Source of the DNA: Flavobacterium sp. TR2
GTDB lineage: Bacteria > Bacteroidota > Bacteroidia > Flavobacteriales > Flavobacteriaceae
Length of the DNA stretch: 64,000 nt
Reading direction: 5' to 3'
Assembly (NCBI RefSeq): GCF_025252405.1
Contig: NZ_CP104307.1
Location: 372,001-436,000 of the forward strand
The position numbers were made by a program, and so were the translations under genes. This document shows positions 1 through 8,877 of the stretch, one piece after another; within the stretch, counting starts at the first letter, position 1; every line of letters begins with the position of its first letter. The notes beneath the pieces were generated by a model. The model saw only the letters and a list, made by a program, of their open reading frames with translations. It was not told the origin of the DNA and ran no database searches.

Positions 1-450
1 TAAAGCATCAAAAGTTGCTTTTACTACGTTATGCGGATTTGATGATCCTTGAGATTTAGACAATACATCGTGAATACCTACTGACTCAAGAACTGAACGA
101 ACAGCTCCACCAGCAATAACTCCAGTACCATGAGACGCTGGAATTAAGAATACGCGTGCACCACCAAATTTACCTTTTTGTTCGTGAGGAACAGATTGTC
201 CATTCAAAGGAATTCTTACTAAGTTTTTCTTAGCATCTTCTACTGCTTTCGCAATTGCTTCAGAAACGTCTTTAGATTTTCCTAATCCGTGACCAACTAC
301 TCCATTTTCATCACCTACAACTACAATAGCAGAAAAACCGAAAGCTCTACCACCTTTTGTAACTTTAGTAACACGATTAACACTAACTAGACGATCTTTT
401 AATTCAAGACCACTAGGTTTTACCAATTCTACATTTTTGTATTTAGACAT
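1..450 (-). CDS. rpsE: 30S ribosomal protein S5 (partial, C-terminus outside window)
   Basis: Small-subunit protein S5, which helps form the mRNA entry site and affects decoding accuracy. The minus strand reads an open frame of 150 codons from the ATG at 450-448 and runs off the left edge with no stop, so about 20 residues of a typical ~170-residue S5 are missing. The N-terminal double-stranded-RNA-binding-like domain and the Gly-rich stretch [14 protein letters not shown] typical of S5 are visible. It starts 6 bp after rplR, as expected in the spc part of the ribosomal superoperon. No oddities are visible. Confidence 0.97.
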   Translation of the reverse strand, partial: MSKYKNVELVKPSGLELKDRLVSVNRVTKVTKGGRAFGFSAIVVVGDENGVVGHGLGKSKDVSEAIAKAVEDAKKNLVRIPLNGQSVPHEQKGKFGGARVFLIPASHGTGVIAGGAVRSVLESVGIHDVLSKSQGSSNPHNVVKATFDAL

Positions 451-456
451 AATATA

Positions 457-807
457 TTAGAATTTAAGTCCAGCGGCTCTTGCGCCTTCTGCTAATGATT
501 TAATACGACCGTGATATAAATATCCACCTCTGTCAAAAGTGATGGTATCAATCCCAGCTTTTAACGCTTTCTCTGCAACTAGTTTTCCAACAGCAGCAGC
601 TACTTCAACGTTAGTACCTTTTCCTATTTCTTTTTCTCTAGAAGATGCAGCTAAGATAGTAACTCCATTTACATCATCAATGATTTGAGCGTAAATTTCT
701 TTATTACTTCTAAAAACAGAAAGTCTAGGTCTTGCAGCAGTACCACTAACCGATTTTCTAATTCTGAATTTAATTCTCTGTCTTCTTTCAGATTTTGTTA
801 ATGACAT
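457..807 (-). CDS. rplR: 50S ribosomal protein L18
   Basis: L18 binds 5S rRNA and anchors it to the central protuberance of the large subunit. The 116-residue length is normal. The basic N-terminus ([18 protein letters not shown]) and the C-terminal [19 protein letters not shown] block are the family hallmarks. The gene sits between rplF and rpsE, with an 11-bp gap to rplF and a 6-bp gap to rpsE, so it is clearly co-transcribed with both. Confidence 0.98.
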   Translation of the reverse strand: MSLTKSERRQRIKFRIRKSVSGTAARPRLSVFRSNKEIYAQIIDDVNGVTILAASSREKEIGKGTNVEVAAAVGKLVAEKALKAGIDTITFDRGGYLYHGRIKSLAEGARAAGLKF

Positions 808-818
808 AATCTTATATT

Positions 819-1361
819 TTAAGCTGATTTACCTGCTTTTCTTCTTAATACTTCACCCACAAATTTAACACCTTTTCCTTTGTATGGCTCTGGCTTACGG
901 AAACCTCTGATTTTCGCAGCAACTTGTCCTAAAAGTTGTTTATCAAATGATGTTAATTTTACGATTGGGTTCTTACCTTTTTCAGATATTGTTTCTAAAG
1001 ATACTTCTGGAGCAATTTCTAAAACAATATTGTGAGAATATCCAAGAGCTAAATCTAACTTTTGACCTTGGTTTGAAGCTCTATAACCAACTCCAACTAA
1101 TTCAAGTTCTTTTGTAAAACCTTCAGATACACCAACAATCATATTACTGATTAATGCTCTGTATAATCCGTGTTTTGCTCTTTGGTCTTTATAATCAGAC
1201 GATCTTTCTACTACGATTTGATCACCTTCAACTTTTACAGTTACGTCCGAAAACTCCTGAGTTAGTTGACCTTTTTTTCCTTTTACTGTAACACTACCGT
1301 CTTTAACTTCAACAGTCACACCAGCAGGAATTACAATTGGGCTTTTACCTATTCTTGACAT
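819..1361 (-). CDS. rplF: 50S ribosomal protein L6
   Basis: L6 lies near the factor-binding site of the large subunit. The 180 residues hold two tandem L6 folds. The C-terminal signature [13 protein letters not shown], which contacts 23S rRNA, is present at about residues 155-167. The start MSRIGKSPI is the canonical L6 N-terminus. The gene lies 18 bp downstream of rpsH and 11 bp upstream of rplR in the spc-type block. Confidence 0.98.
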   Translation of the reverse strand: MSRIGKSPIVIPAGVTVEVKDGSVTVKGKKGQLTQEFSDVTVKVEGDQIVVERSSDYKDQRAKHGLYRALISNMIVGVSEGFTKELELVGVGYRASNQGQKLDLALGYSHNIVLEIAPEVSLETISEKGKNPIVKLTSFDKQLLGQVAAKIRGFRKPEPYKGKGVKFVGEVLRRKAGKSA

Positions 1362-1379
1362 CTTATCTAGTGTTTAAAA

Positions 1380-1778
1380 TTAGTATACGTAACAAATTAC
1401 TTCACCACCAACATTTAACTGCTTCGCTTGTTTTCCAGTCATCAAGCCTTTTGATGTAGAAACGATAGCAATTCCTAATCCGTTAAGGATTCTTGGTAAT
1501 TTGGCAGCACCTGCGTACTTACGTAAACCAGGTTTACTAATTCTTTGAATATCTTTAATTACAGGCTCTTTAGTATCTTTATCATACTTCAAAGCAATTT
1601 TGATAGAACCTTGAACTGTGTTCTGCTCAAATTTGTAACTTAAGATGTAACCTTGATCAAATAAGATCTTAGTTATTTCTTTTTTTAGATTAGATGCTGG
1701 AATCTCAACAACTTTGTGGTTTGCAGCCACAGCGTTACGAACTCTAGTCAAATAATCTGCAATAGGATCTGTATACAT
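1380..1778 (-). CDS. rpsH: 30S ribosomal protein S8
   Basis: S8 is a primary 16S rRNA-binding protein and, in E. coli, the autogenous regulator of the spc operon. I place the start at the ATG at 1778-1776 (MYTDPIADYLTRVRNA), giving 132 residues, the usual size. The frame is open for 20 more codons upstream, to 1838, but that extension matches no S8 and would nearly fill the gap to rpsN. The C-terminal signature STSKGLMTGKQAKQLNVGGE is intact. The gap to rpsN is therefore about 78 bp, the largest within this gene block. Confidence 0.97.
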   Translation of the reverse strand: MYTDPIADYLTRVRNAVAANHKVVEIPASNLKKEITKILFDQGYILSYKFEQNTVQGSIKIALKYDKDTKEPVIKDIQRISKPGLRKYAGAAKLPRILNGLGIAIVSTSKGLMTGKQAKQLNVGGEVICYVY

Positions 1779-1856
1779 ATGTATTTGATTGCGATTATGG
1801 TTTTCAGGAAGCACCCTGCCTCCTGAACCTTTAATCAATTTATAAACTTTTTTAAA

Positions 1857-2126
1857 TTACCAGCTGGCTTTTTTCACACCAGGAATTAATCCATTGTTAG
1901 CCATTTCACGGAAAGTTACACGTGAAATACCGAATTGACGGATATAACCTCTAGGTCTACCTGTTAACTTACAACGATTGTGTAAACGAACTGGTGAAGC
2001 ATTTTTAGGTAATCTTTGTAATCCTTCGTAGTCTCCAGCTTCTAATAAAGCTTTTCTCTTCTCAGCATACTTAGCTACCGTTTTCTCTCTTTTCACCTCG
2101 CGGGCTTTCATTGATTCTTTAGCCAT
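1857..2126 (-). CDS. rpsN: 30S ribosomal protein S14 (zinc-independent type)
   Basis: S14 binds the 16S rRNA 3' domain in the head of the small subunit. The 89-residue length and the lack of the CxxC...CxxC zinc ribbon mark it as the long zinc-independent form. The C-terminal half has the conserved [20 protein letters not shown] block. Only 3 bp separate it from rplE. One cysteine (in [10 protein letters not shown]) is not part of a metal site. Confidence 0.98.
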
Positions 2127-2129
2127 GTC

Positions 2130-2681
2130 TTAATTCTTTTTAAAAGGTAATCCTAATTCAGCCAATAATGACTTTGCTTCCTTGTCTGTTTTTGCAGTAG
2201 TAACAAATGTAATATCCATTCCTGAAATTTTGTTTACTTTGTCAATATCAATTTCTGGGAAAATGATTTGCTCTAAAACTCCAAGATTGTAGTTACCTCT
2301 TCCGTCAAAACCAGTAGCTTTAATACCATTGAAATCTCTAACACGTGGTAAAGCAGAAGTGATAAGTCTATCTAAAAACTCATACATTCTTTCTCCACGT
2401 AAAGTTACTTTTGCTCCAATTGGCATCCCTTTTCTCAATTTGAAAGACGCAACGTCTTTCTTAGAAATTGTAGATACTGCTTTTTGTCCAGTGATCTTTG
2501 TTAACTCATCAACCGCATAGTCAATAAGTTTTTTATCAGATACAGCTGCACCAACTCCACGGCTCAAAACGATTTTTTCAAGTTTAGGAACTTGCATTAC
2601 GTTTGTATATCCGAACTCTTCTTTAAGAGCAGAGATCACTCTACTCTTATATTCTTCTTTTAGTCTAGGTGTATATGCCAT
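2130..2681 (-). CDS. rplE: 50S ribosomal protein L5
   Basis: L5 binds 5S rRNA and contacts the P-site tRNA elbow. The 183-residue length is standard. The conserved core ([20 protein letters not shown] and GAKVTLRG) and the C-terminal [15 protein letters not shown] motif are present. The gene lies between rplX (2-bp gap) and rpsN (3-bp gap), so translation is probably coupled. Confidence 0.98.
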   Translation of the reverse strand: MAYTPRLKEEYKSRVISALKEEFGYTNVMQVPKLEKIVLSRGVGAAVSDKKLIDYAVDELTKITGQKAVSTISKKDVASFKLRKGMPIGAKVTLRGERMYEFLDRLITSALPRVRDFNGIKATGFDGRGNYNLGVLEQIIFPEIDIDKVNKISGMDITFVTTAKTDKEAKSLLAELGLPFKKN

Positions 2682-2683
2682 TA

Positions 2684-2998
2684 CTATAGTACTTGATTAG
2701 ATTTTTTTGAAAATCTTACTTTCTTATCTCCTTCTACTCTAATACCTACTCTAGTTGTTTCCTTAGTTTTAGGATCAATTAAAGCAATGTTAGAAATTTG
2801 AATAGAAGCTTCTTTCTTAACGATACCACCTTGAGGGTTTTTAGCACTTGGTTTAGTATGTTTAGAAACCATGTTTACACCTTCAACGATCGCTTTGTTT
2901 TTTTCACGGTAAACACGTAAAACTTTACCTTCAGCACCTTTATGGTCTCCAGCAATAACTCTTACGATATCTCCTGATTTTATTTTTAGCTTTATCAT
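2684..2998 (-). CDS. rplX: 50S ribosomal protein L24
   Basis: L24 is an assembly-initiator protein near the exit-tunnel opening. The KOW motif is plain near the N-terminus ([20 protein letters not shown], about residues 9-28), followed by the conserved [10 protein letters not shown] block. The 104-residue length is typical. It lies 11 bp after rplN and 2 bp before rplE. Confidence 0.98.
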   Translation of the reverse strand: MIKLKIKSGDIVRVIAGDHKGAEGKVLRVYREKNKAIVEGVNMVSKHTKPSAKNPQGGIVKKEASIQISNIALIDPKTKETTRVGIRVEGDKKVRFSKKSNQVL

Positions 2999-3009
2999 CT
3001 TAAAACGAA

Positions 3010-3378
3010 TTAAAGCACTTCTGGTGCTAATGATACAATTTTCATGAATTGTTTTTCACGAAGTTCTCTTGCTACCGGACCAAAAACACGAGTTCCTCTC
3101 ATTTCCCCTGCAGCATTCAAAAGAACACATGCATTGTCATCGAAACGGATATAAGAACCATCAGCTCTTCTCACTTCTTTTTTAGTACGCACAACAACTG
3201 CAGTTGAAACAGCTCCTTTTTTCACGTTTCCGTTTGGAGTTGCATCTTTGATAGAAACTACAATTTTGTCACCAACAGAGGCATATCTTCTTTTAGTACC
3301 TCCTAAAACACGAATAGTTAAAACTTCTTTAGCTCCCGTGTTATCTGCTACTTTTAGTCTTGATTCTTGTTGTACCAT
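3010..3378 (-). CDS. rplN: 50S ribosomal protein L14
   Basis: L14 lies at the subunit interface and forms an intersubunit bridge. The 122 residues begin [19 protein letters not shown], the textbook L14 N-terminus. The C-terminal block [19 protein letters not shown] is also canonical. The gene starts 2 bp after the rpsQ stop codon. Confidence 0.99.
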
Positions 3379-3380
3379 AA

Positions 3381-3641
3381 TTATTTAGCTCTTTCTAAGA
3401 TTTCAACTAATCTCCAACATTTTGTTTTACTTAAAGGACGCGTTTCGCTAATTCTTACAGTATCTCCAATGTTACAGTCGTTTGTTTCGTCGTGTGCAAC
3501 ATATTTCTTAGTTTTCAACACGAACTTACCGTATAATGGGTGTTTTACTTTTCTTACTTCAGAAATAACGATAGATTTATCCATCTTATTTGAAGTAACA
3601 ACACCTATTCTTTCTTTTCTTAAATTTCTTTTTTCTTCCAT
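3381..3641 (-). CDS. rpsQ: 30S ribosomal protein S17
   Basis: S17 is a primary 16S rRNA-binding OB-fold protein. At 86 residues it is the usual length. The conserved motifs [14 protein letters not shown] near the N-terminus and [18 protein letters not shown] in the second half are intact. It sits between rpmC and rplN, as in nearly all bacteria. Confidence 0.98.
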
Positions 3642-3658
3642 CTTTCAGCAGAATACAA

Positions 3659-3850
3659 TTATTGTAACTCTCTTTTAGTTAACTCTGTAGCCAATCTTGC
3701 AACTGTTCTTCTAACGCTTCTAATTTGAAGTGGGTTAGCAATTGGAGAAATAGCATGAGCCATTTTTAGGTCAGCATATACTTTCTTAGTTTGACTAAGC
3801 TTTTCTTGCAACTCCGCTGCAGAAAGATCTTTTATTTCTGATTGTTTCAT
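3659..3850 (-). CDS. rpmC: 50S ribosomal protein L29
   Basis: L29 is a small two-helix protein at the tunnel exit that helps dock SRP and trigger factor. The 63-residue frame MKQSEIKDLSAAELQEKL with the C-terminal RRTVARLATELTKREL matches the family in size and pattern. Gaps of 12 bp to rplP and 17 bp to rpsQ keep it in the same transcript. Confidence 0.97.
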   Translation of the reverse strand: MKQSEIKDLSAAELQEKLSQTKKVYADLKMAHAISPIANPLQIRSVRRTVARLATELTKRELQ

Positions 3851-3862
3851 AATAAATATAAA

Positions 3863-4288
3863 TTATGCTTCGAAATCTCTAGCAACGACGAACTTAGTTT
3901 TTACTGGAAGTTTTTGAGCTGCAAGACGTAATGCCTCTTTTGCAACTGACAATGGAACCCCTCCAACTTCAAACATAATTCTTCCTGGTTTAACAACAGC
4001 AGCCCAATATTCAACTGCTCCTTTACCTTTACCCATACGTACTTCAAGAGGCTTCTTAGTGATAGGTTTGTCTGGGAAAATTTTAATCCACAATTGTCCT
4101 TCTCTCTTCATGTAACGAGTTGCAGCGATACGTGCAGCTTCGATTTGACGAGATGTTAAGAACATTCCATCTTCATGTACAGATTTAATACCAAACATTC
4201 CATTTGAAAGTTCATGCCCTCTTTGAGAGTTACCCTTCATTCTACCTTTTTGTACCTTACGGTATTTTGTTCTTTTAGGCTGTAACAT
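3863..4288 (-). CDS. rplP: 50S ribosomal protein L16
   Basis: L16 contacts A-site tRNA and organises the peptidyl-transferase centre. The 141 residues include [16 protein letters not shown] at the start, the [19 protein letters not shown] block and the [19 protein letters not shown] motif, all conserved in L16. It lies 19 bp after rpsC. Confidence 0.98.
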   Translation of the reverse strand: MLQPKRTKYRKVQKGRMKGNSQRGHELSNGMFGIKSVHEDGMFLTSRQIEAARIAATRYMKREGQLWIKIFPDKPITKKPLEVRMGKGKGAVEYWAAVVKPGRIMFEVGGVPLSVAKEALRLAAQKLPVKTKFVVARDFEA

Positions 4289-4307
4289 TTTTCTTTAGTT
4301 TAAAAAT

Positions 4308-5066
4308 TTACTTTCTTTTACGAGCGTCTGGTTTTCCACCTTTATTAAAGTTAGATTTGCCTCTAGGAGCATCTCCACCTTTTCCACCACCTGTACCAGA
4401 TTGTTTTTTATCCATTCCAGCAAGTGGAGAAAGTTCTCTCTTACCGTAAACTTCACCTTTCATGATCCATACTTTGATACCCATTCTACCGTAAGTAGTG
4501 TGAGCTTCAGCCAAAGCATAATCAATGTCAGCTCTGAAAGTTGATAGAGGAATTCTACCTTCTTTGAAACCTTCTGAACGTGCCATCTCTGCACCATTCA
4601 AACGACCAGAAATCAAAACTTTGATACCTTCAGCGTTCATACGCATAGAAGCAGCAATAGCCATTTTGATTGCACGTCTGTAAGAAATACGGCTTTCGAT
4701 TTGACGAGCGATGCTTGTAGCCACAAGATAAGCATCTAGCTCAGGTCTTTTAATTTCAAAGATGTTAATTTGAACCTCTTTGTCAGTAACTTTCTTAAGT
4801 TCTTCTTTCAACTTGTCTACCTCTTGTCCGCCTTTTCCGATAATGATACCAGGTCTAGCAGTAGTGATAGTAACGGTTACAAGTTTCAAAGTTCTCTCGA
4901 TGATTACTTTTGATACACTAGCTTTTGATAAACGAGCGTGGATATACTTTCTGATTTTGTGATCTTCAGCTAATTTATCGCCGTAATCATTTCCACCATA
5001 CCAGTTTGAGTCCCATCCTCTGATGATACCAAGTCTATTTCCAATTGGATTTGTCTTTTGTCCCAT
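4308..5066 (-). CDS. rpsC: 30S ribosomal protein S3
   Basis: S3 lines the mRNA entry tunnel and has helicase activity with S4 and S5. It begins with the canonical [18 protein letters not shown]. The type-2 KH domain carries the RNA-binding loop GIIIGKGG at residues 73-80, followed by the S3 C-terminal domain ([15 protein letters not shown]). At 252 residues it is slightly longer than E. coli S3 because of a Gly/Lys-rich tail after residue ~222, common in Bacteroidota. It starts 5 bp after the rplV stop codon. Confidence 0.98.
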   Translation of the reverse strand: MGQKTNPIGNRLGIIRGWDSNWYGGNDYGDKLAEDHKIRKYIHARLSKASVSKVIIERTLKLVTVTITTARPGIIIGKGGQEVDKLKEELKKVTDKEVQINIFEIKRPELDAYLVATSIARQIESRISYRRAIKMAIAASMRMNAEGIKVLISGRLNGAEMARSEGFKEGRIPLSTFRADIDYALAEAHTTYGRMGIKVWIMKGEVYGKRELSPLAGMDKKQSGTGGGKGGDAPRGKSNFNKGGKPDARKRK

Positions 5067-5071
5067 GCTGC

Positions 5072-5485
5072 TTAAGAATTGCTTTGTGTGTTATTGATAG
5101 CTCCAAGCACGATTGTTACGTGATTAGAACGTTTTCTTATTCTGTGTGCACGACCTTGTGGAGCTGGACGAAGTCTTTTTAACATCATTCCACCATCTAC
5201 TCTGATCTCTTTAACAAATAATCCAGCCTCTTCTAAATTACCTTCACTATTTTTTTGCTCCCAGTTATTGATTGCAGATAATAATAGTTTTTCTAATTTT
5301 CTTGAAGCTTCTTTAGAACTGAATCTTAAAATGTTAAGTGCTCTTTCTACCTTCTGACCTCTTACCAAGTCCGCTACTAAGCGCATTTTTCTAGGTGAAG
5401 TAGGGCAGTTATTCAATTTTGCGAAAGCGATAGACTTATTAGCCTCTTTTCTCGCATCTGCTGTTTCTCTTTTACGAACTCCCAT
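5072..5485 (-). CDS. rplV: 50S ribosomal protein L22
   Basis: L22 extends a hairpin into the exit tunnel, where macrolide-resistance changes can arise. The conserved core runs [18 protein letters not shown] to the loop block [20 protein letters not shown]. The 137-residue length includes a short N-terminal extension. I see no insertion or deletion in the tunnel hairpin. Gaps of 8 bp to rpsS and 5 bp to rpsC. Confidence 0.98.
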
Positions 5486-5493
5486 TGCTTCTT

Positions 5494-5772
5494 TTATTTT
5501 TTACCTTTATTTTTTGCTCCAGCATGACCTCTAAAAGATCTAGTTGGTGAAAACTCTCCTAATTTGTGACCTACCATGTTTTCTGTTACGTAAACTGGTA
5601 CAAATTGACGACCGTTATGAACTGCGATAGTTTGTCCAACGAAATCTGGTGTAATCATTGAAGCTCTAGACCAAGTCTTAACAACTGCATTTTTACCACT
5701 TTCTACGTTTTCTTGAACTTTCTTGTCTAATTTATAATGAACGAAAGGTCCTTTTTTTAATGAACGTGCCAT
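5494..5772 (-). CDS. rpsS: 30S ribosomal protein S19
   Basis: S19 binds the 16S rRNA head with S13 and contributes to subunit bridges. At 92 residues it has the standard [15 protein letters not shown] start, the [20 protein letters not shown] core and the [18 protein letters not shown]-terminal signature. It lies 6 bp after rplB. Confidence 0.99.
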   Translation of the reverse strand: MARSLKKGPFVHYKLDKKVQENVESGKNAVVKTWSRASMITPDFVGQTIAVHNGRQFVPVYVTENMVGHKLGEFSPTRSFRGHAGAKNKGKK

Positions 5773-5778
5773 ATCTTA

Positions 5779-6603
5779 TTATTTCTTTCTACGTTCTACG
5801 ATATACTTGTTACTCGGGTTTTTCTTAGAACGAGTTCTGTAACCTTTAGCTGGCAATCCGTTTCTTGAACGTGGGTGCCCTCCAGAAGAACGTCCTTCAC
5901 CACCTCCCATAGGGTGATCAACAGGGTTCATCGCTACTGGTCTAGTTCTAGGTCTTCTTCCTAACCATCTTGTTCTACCTGCTTTACCAGACACAACTAA
6001 TTGGTGGTCAGAGTTAGAAACAGCTCCAATTGTAGCCGAACAAGTTAACAAGATCAATCTTGTTTCACCAGAAGGCATTTTGATTGTTGCATATTTCCCG
6101 TCTCTTGCCATTAACTGAGCAAAAGTTCCAGCTGAACGAGCAATAACAGCTCCTTGTCCTGGACGTAACTCAATACAAGATATAACAGTTCCAAGAGGAA
6201 TTCTGCTTAAAGGCAAAGTATTACCAATCTCTGGTTGAGACTCTGGTCCAGAAACTAATTTCTGACCAACTTTCAATCCGTTTTGGGCGATAATATAAGT
6301 TTTCTCTCCATCAGCATAAGCTAATAAAGCGATAAATGCAGTACGATTTGGATCGTATTCGATTGATTTCACTGTAGCTGGAATTCCATCTTTAGTTCTT
6401 TTGAAATCAATAATACGATATCTCTGCTTGTGACCACCACCCGTATAACGCATGGTCATCTTTCCTTGACTATTTCTACCTCCTGAGTTTTTTATCGGTG
6501 CTATCAAAGAGCGTTCCGGCTTATCAGTTGTAATAGCGTCATAACCATTCACAACTCTAAATCGCTGACCCGGGGTAATAGGTTTTAATTTTCTTACTGA
6601 CAT
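5779..6603 (-). CDS. rplB: 50S ribosomal protein L2
   Basis: L2 is needed for subunit association and peptidyl-transferase activity. The 274-residue protein has the usual N-terminal OB fold and SH3-like domain. The C-terminal block [19 protein letters not shown] contains the histidine that is essential in E. coli L2. The tail [18 protein letters not shown] is basic, as normal. It lies 9 bp after rplW. Confidence 0.99.
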   Translation of the reverse strand: MSVRKLKPITPGQRFRVVNGYDAITTDKPERSLIAPIKNSGGRNSQGKMTMRYTGGGHKQRYRIIDFKRTKDGIPATVKSIEYDPNRTAFIALLAYADGEKTYIIAQNGLKVGQKLVSGPESQPEIGNTLPLSRIPLGTVISCIELRPGQGAVIARSAGTFAQLMARDGKYATIKMPSGETRLILLTCSATIGAVSNSDHQLVVSGKAGRTRWLGRRPRTRPVAMNPVDHPMGGGEGRSSGGHPRSRNGLPAKGYRTRSKKNPSNKYIVERRKK

Positions 6604-6612
6604 TTTTCTATC

Positions 6613-6903
6613 TTAGATATTGTTGTAAAAATCAATTGTTTCTCCTTCTTGTACTTGAACAATTGCTTTTTTGTATGCATTTGTCTTTCCACTGATTAAA
6701 CCACTTTTAGTGTATTTAGTAGATCTATCTGGTCTCACATTCATTGTGTTAACAGAAACGATAGTTACTCCATAAGCAGCTTCTACAGCTTTCTTAATCT
6801 CAACTTTGTTTGCTTTTTTGTTTACAACGAATCCGAAGCGGTTTAGAACTTCACTTTCTTTGGTTACTTTTTCCGTTACTATAGGTCTAATAATGATGCT
6901 CAT
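6613..6903 (-). CDS. rplW: 50S ribosomal protein L23
   Basis: L23 is the main docking site for SRP and trigger factor at the tunnel exit. The 96-residue protein starts MSIIIRPIVTEKVTKESE and carries the conserved FVVNKKANKVEIKKAVE and VNTMNVRPD segments. Gaps of 7 bp to rplD and 9 bp to rplB are consistent with the S10-type order L3-L4-L23-L2. Confidence 0.98.
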   Translation of the reverse strand: MSIIIRPIVTEKVTKESEVLNRFGFVVNKKANKVEIKKAVEAAYGVTIVSVNTMNVRPDRSTKYTKSGLISGKTNAYKKAIVQVQEGETIDFYNNI

Positions 6904-6910
6904 ATTCCTA

Positions 6911-7540
6911 TTATTTACTTAAATTTTCTTCAATTAACTCTAAAGAACCTTCCAAAAGCACTAAATTATTAGCGTTTAATATTGCGTAAGTGCTTAATTC
7001 AGAGCTAGTTACGACGTTTGAAGCCTTTAAATTACGTGACGACAAATATACGTTTTTATTTGACTCACCCAACACAAATAAAGATTTTTTATTCTCTAAC
7101 CCTAAAGCTTTCAAAACGTTAATGAAATTTTTAGTGTTTGGCACTTCGAAATTAAAGTCTTCTAAAACCACAATATTTGACTCTTTTGCTTTGATTGAGA
7201 AAGCTGATTTTCTAGCTAATCTCTTTAAGCCTTTATTCAATTTGAATGAATAACTTCTTGGTCTTGGTCCGAAAACTGTTCCACCACCTTTAAACAATGG
7301 ACTCTTAACACTTCCTGCACGTGCAGTACCAGTTCCTTTTTGTTTTTTAATCTTACGCGTACTTCCAGTTACTTCAGCTCTTTCTTTAGCCTTGTGAGTA
7401 CCTTGTCTTTGATTAGCAAGATATTGCTTAACATCAAGATATACAGCGTGATTGTTTGGTTCAATTGCGAATACTGAATCAGAAAGTTGAACTTTTCTTC
7501 CAGTATCTTTTCCGTTGAAATCTAATACTTTTACTTCCAT
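6911..7540 (-). CDS. rplD: 50S ribosomal protein L4
   Basis: L4 reaches into the exit tunnel and in E. coli represses its own S10 operon. I place the start at the ATG at 7540-7538 ([14 protein letters not shown]), giving 209 residues. An open extension of 15 codons upstream lies inside rplC and is not family-like. The chosen start overlaps the rplC stop by one base (TAATG), a classic coupling arrangement. The tunnel-loop region [16 protein letters not shown] is intact. Confidence 0.98.
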   Translation of the reverse strand: MEVKVLDFNGKDTGRKVQLSDSVFAIEPNNHAVYLDVKQYLANQRQGTHKAKERAEVTGSTRKIKKQKGTGTARAGSVKSPLFKGGGTVFGPRPRSYSFKLNKGLKRLARKSAFSIKAKESNIVVLEDFNFEVPNTKNFINVLKALGLENKKSLFVLGESNKNVYLSSRNLKASNVVTSSELSTYAILNANNLVLLEGSLELIEENLSK

Positions 7541-8157
7541 TACTTCTGAATGATTACATAAGAGTTTTTGTGTCCAGGAACACATCCTTTAACAACAAGC
7601 AGATTCTTTTCAGCAACTACTTTTAAAACTCTAAGGTTTTGAACTTTTACATTTTCTCCTCCCATTCTTCCAGCCATACGCATTCCTTTGAATACTCTAG
7701 ATGGATAAGAAGAAGCTCCTACAGAACCTGGCGCTCTTAAACGGTTGTGCTGACCATGAGTAGCTTGTCCAACACCACCAAAACCGTGACGTTTAACAAC
7801 ACCTTGGAAACCTTTACCTTTTGAGACACCTTGTACATCTACAAATTCTCCTTCTTCAAAAATAGTAACATCAATAAGATCTCCTAATTTTTGTTCAGTT
7901 GCAAAATCTTGGAATTCAACGACTTTTTTCTTAGCAACAGTTCCAGCTTTTTTAAAGTGCCCTAAAGCAGCTTTAGTAGAATGTTTCTCGTTTTTGTCAT
8001 CGAAACCAAGTTGCAACGCTTCATACCCGTCAACCTCGTTGGTTCTGACTTGGGTAACAACGCATGGACCAGCTTCGATTACTGTACAAGGAATGTTTTT
8101 CCCGTTTTCGTCGAAAATACTAGTCATGCCGATTTTCTTACCAATTAACCCAGACAT
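7540..8157 (-). CDS. rplC: 50S ribosomal protein L3
   Basis: L3 is an early assembly protein next to the peptidyl-transferase centre. The 205-residue protein starts [19 protein letters not shown] and carries the central loop [18 protein letters not shown] and the [16 protein letters not shown] block that approaches the catalytic centre. It is the first gene of its transcription unit: the upstream 404 bp contain a strong promoter and the terminator of the rpsL-rpsJ unit. Its stop overlaps the rplD start. Confidence 0.98.
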   Translation of the reverse strand: MSGLIGKKIGMTSIFDENGKNIPCTVIEAGPCVVTQVRTNEVDGYEALQLGFDDKNEKHSTKAALGHFKKAGTVAKKKVVEFQDFATEQKLGDLIDVTIFEEGEFVDVQGVSKGKGFQGVVKRHGFGGVGQATHGQHNRLRAPGSVGASSYPSRVFKGMRMAGRMGGENVKVQNLRVLKVVAEKNLLVVKGCVPGHKNSYVIIQK

Positions 8158-8226
8158 AAATATTAATTATTAATTACTAAAATTCCCTTCAATTTGAAAA
8201 TAACAGAAATTTCCAAACAGGGAGTG

Positions 8227-8258
8227 CAAAAGTAGACATTAAAATTGAATATACCAAA
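8227..8258 (-). promoter_or_regulatory. rplC operon promoter
   Basis: On the minus strand this reads TTTG, then 20 nt, then TACTTTTG: a full match to the Bacteroidota sigma-70-type -33/-7 promoter. The predicted start of transcription is near 8221, leaving a ~60-nt leader before rplC. Confidence 0.75.
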
Positions 8259-8508
8259 CAGTTATAAAAATTAAATCGCTCATAATCAAAATCCAAGCAT
8301 CAAAACAACACCAAAACCAACCGTATCTACACAAAAATCTGAATCCGTTTTTTCATCAAACAAACACTTTACACTTTGCAATTATTTAATAAAATCGCAA
8401 CAAAAAAACTCGCATCCCTTTAAAACAAAGGGTTTTAACAAAGAACAAGAAATTTTAAATCCGAAAAGCTTATCAATATCACCAAACCAAAAGCAACTTC
8501 TAAAAACA

Positions 8509-8540
8509 AAAAAAGCGAGACAAAAAATGTCTCGCTTTTT
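8509..8540 (-). terminator. terminator after rpsJ (possibly bidirectional)
   Basis: A perfect inverted repeat GCGAGACA/TGTCTCGC with a 6-nt loop is flanked by A-run and T-run on both sides, so it can end transcription in either direction. On the minus strand it follows rpsJ by about 20 bp. Confidence 0.85.
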
Positions 8541-8561
8541 ATATAAAAAAAATATAAAAAA

Positions 8562-8867
8562 TTATACTTTAATCTCTACTTCAACTCCACTTGGCAATTC
8601 AAGTTTCATTAAAGCATCAATAGTTTTAGATGAAGATGAATAAATATCAATCAATCTCTTGTATGACATTACTTCAAATTGCTCTCTCGCTTTTTTGTTA
8701 ACGTGCGGAGAACGCAACACAGTGAAAAGTTTTTTGTGAGTTGGCAACGGAATAGGACCTGTTACAACTGCTCCAGTAGTTTTTACCGTTTTTACGATCT
8801 TTTCAGCAGATTTATCTACCAACATATGATCGTAAGATTTTAGTTTTATTCTGATTTTTTGACTCAT
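8562..8867 (-). CDS. rpsJ: 30S ribosomal protein S10
   Basis: S10 is part of the small-subunit head and also partners NusB in antitermination. The 101-residue protein has the canonical [20 protein letters not shown] start, the [23 protein letters not shown] middle is interrupted only by normal variation, and the C-terminal tail [11 protein letters not shown] is standard. It follows fusA by 10 bp and is closed by a strong terminator, so here S10 belongs to the rpsL transcript rather than heading the L3-L4 operon. Confidence 0.98.
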
Positions 8868-8877
8868 TTTCTTAAAA

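Larger units (their letters stand above)
8158..8561. other. intergenic spacer splitting the ribosomal superoperon
   Basis: This 404-bp stretch separates rpsJ from rplC. It holds the bidirectional terminator after rpsJ (8509-8540), an AC-rich middle (TG-rich on the transcribed strand) with one short palindrome (CCCTTT/AAAGGG near 8415-8433) and the rplC promoter (8227-8258). I see no coding frame with a family-like product. The 60-70 nt rplC leader is a possible site of ribosomal-protein feedback, but I recognise no known leader structure. Confidence 0.7.

Noticed and set aside
1779..1838. N-terminal extension of S8
   Set aside because: The frame is open but the 20 residues match no S8, and the ATG at 1778 gives the standard 132-residue protein.
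7541..7585. N-terminal extension of L4
   Set aside because: It lies wholly inside rplC; the ATG at 7540 gives the standard start with a one-base overlap.
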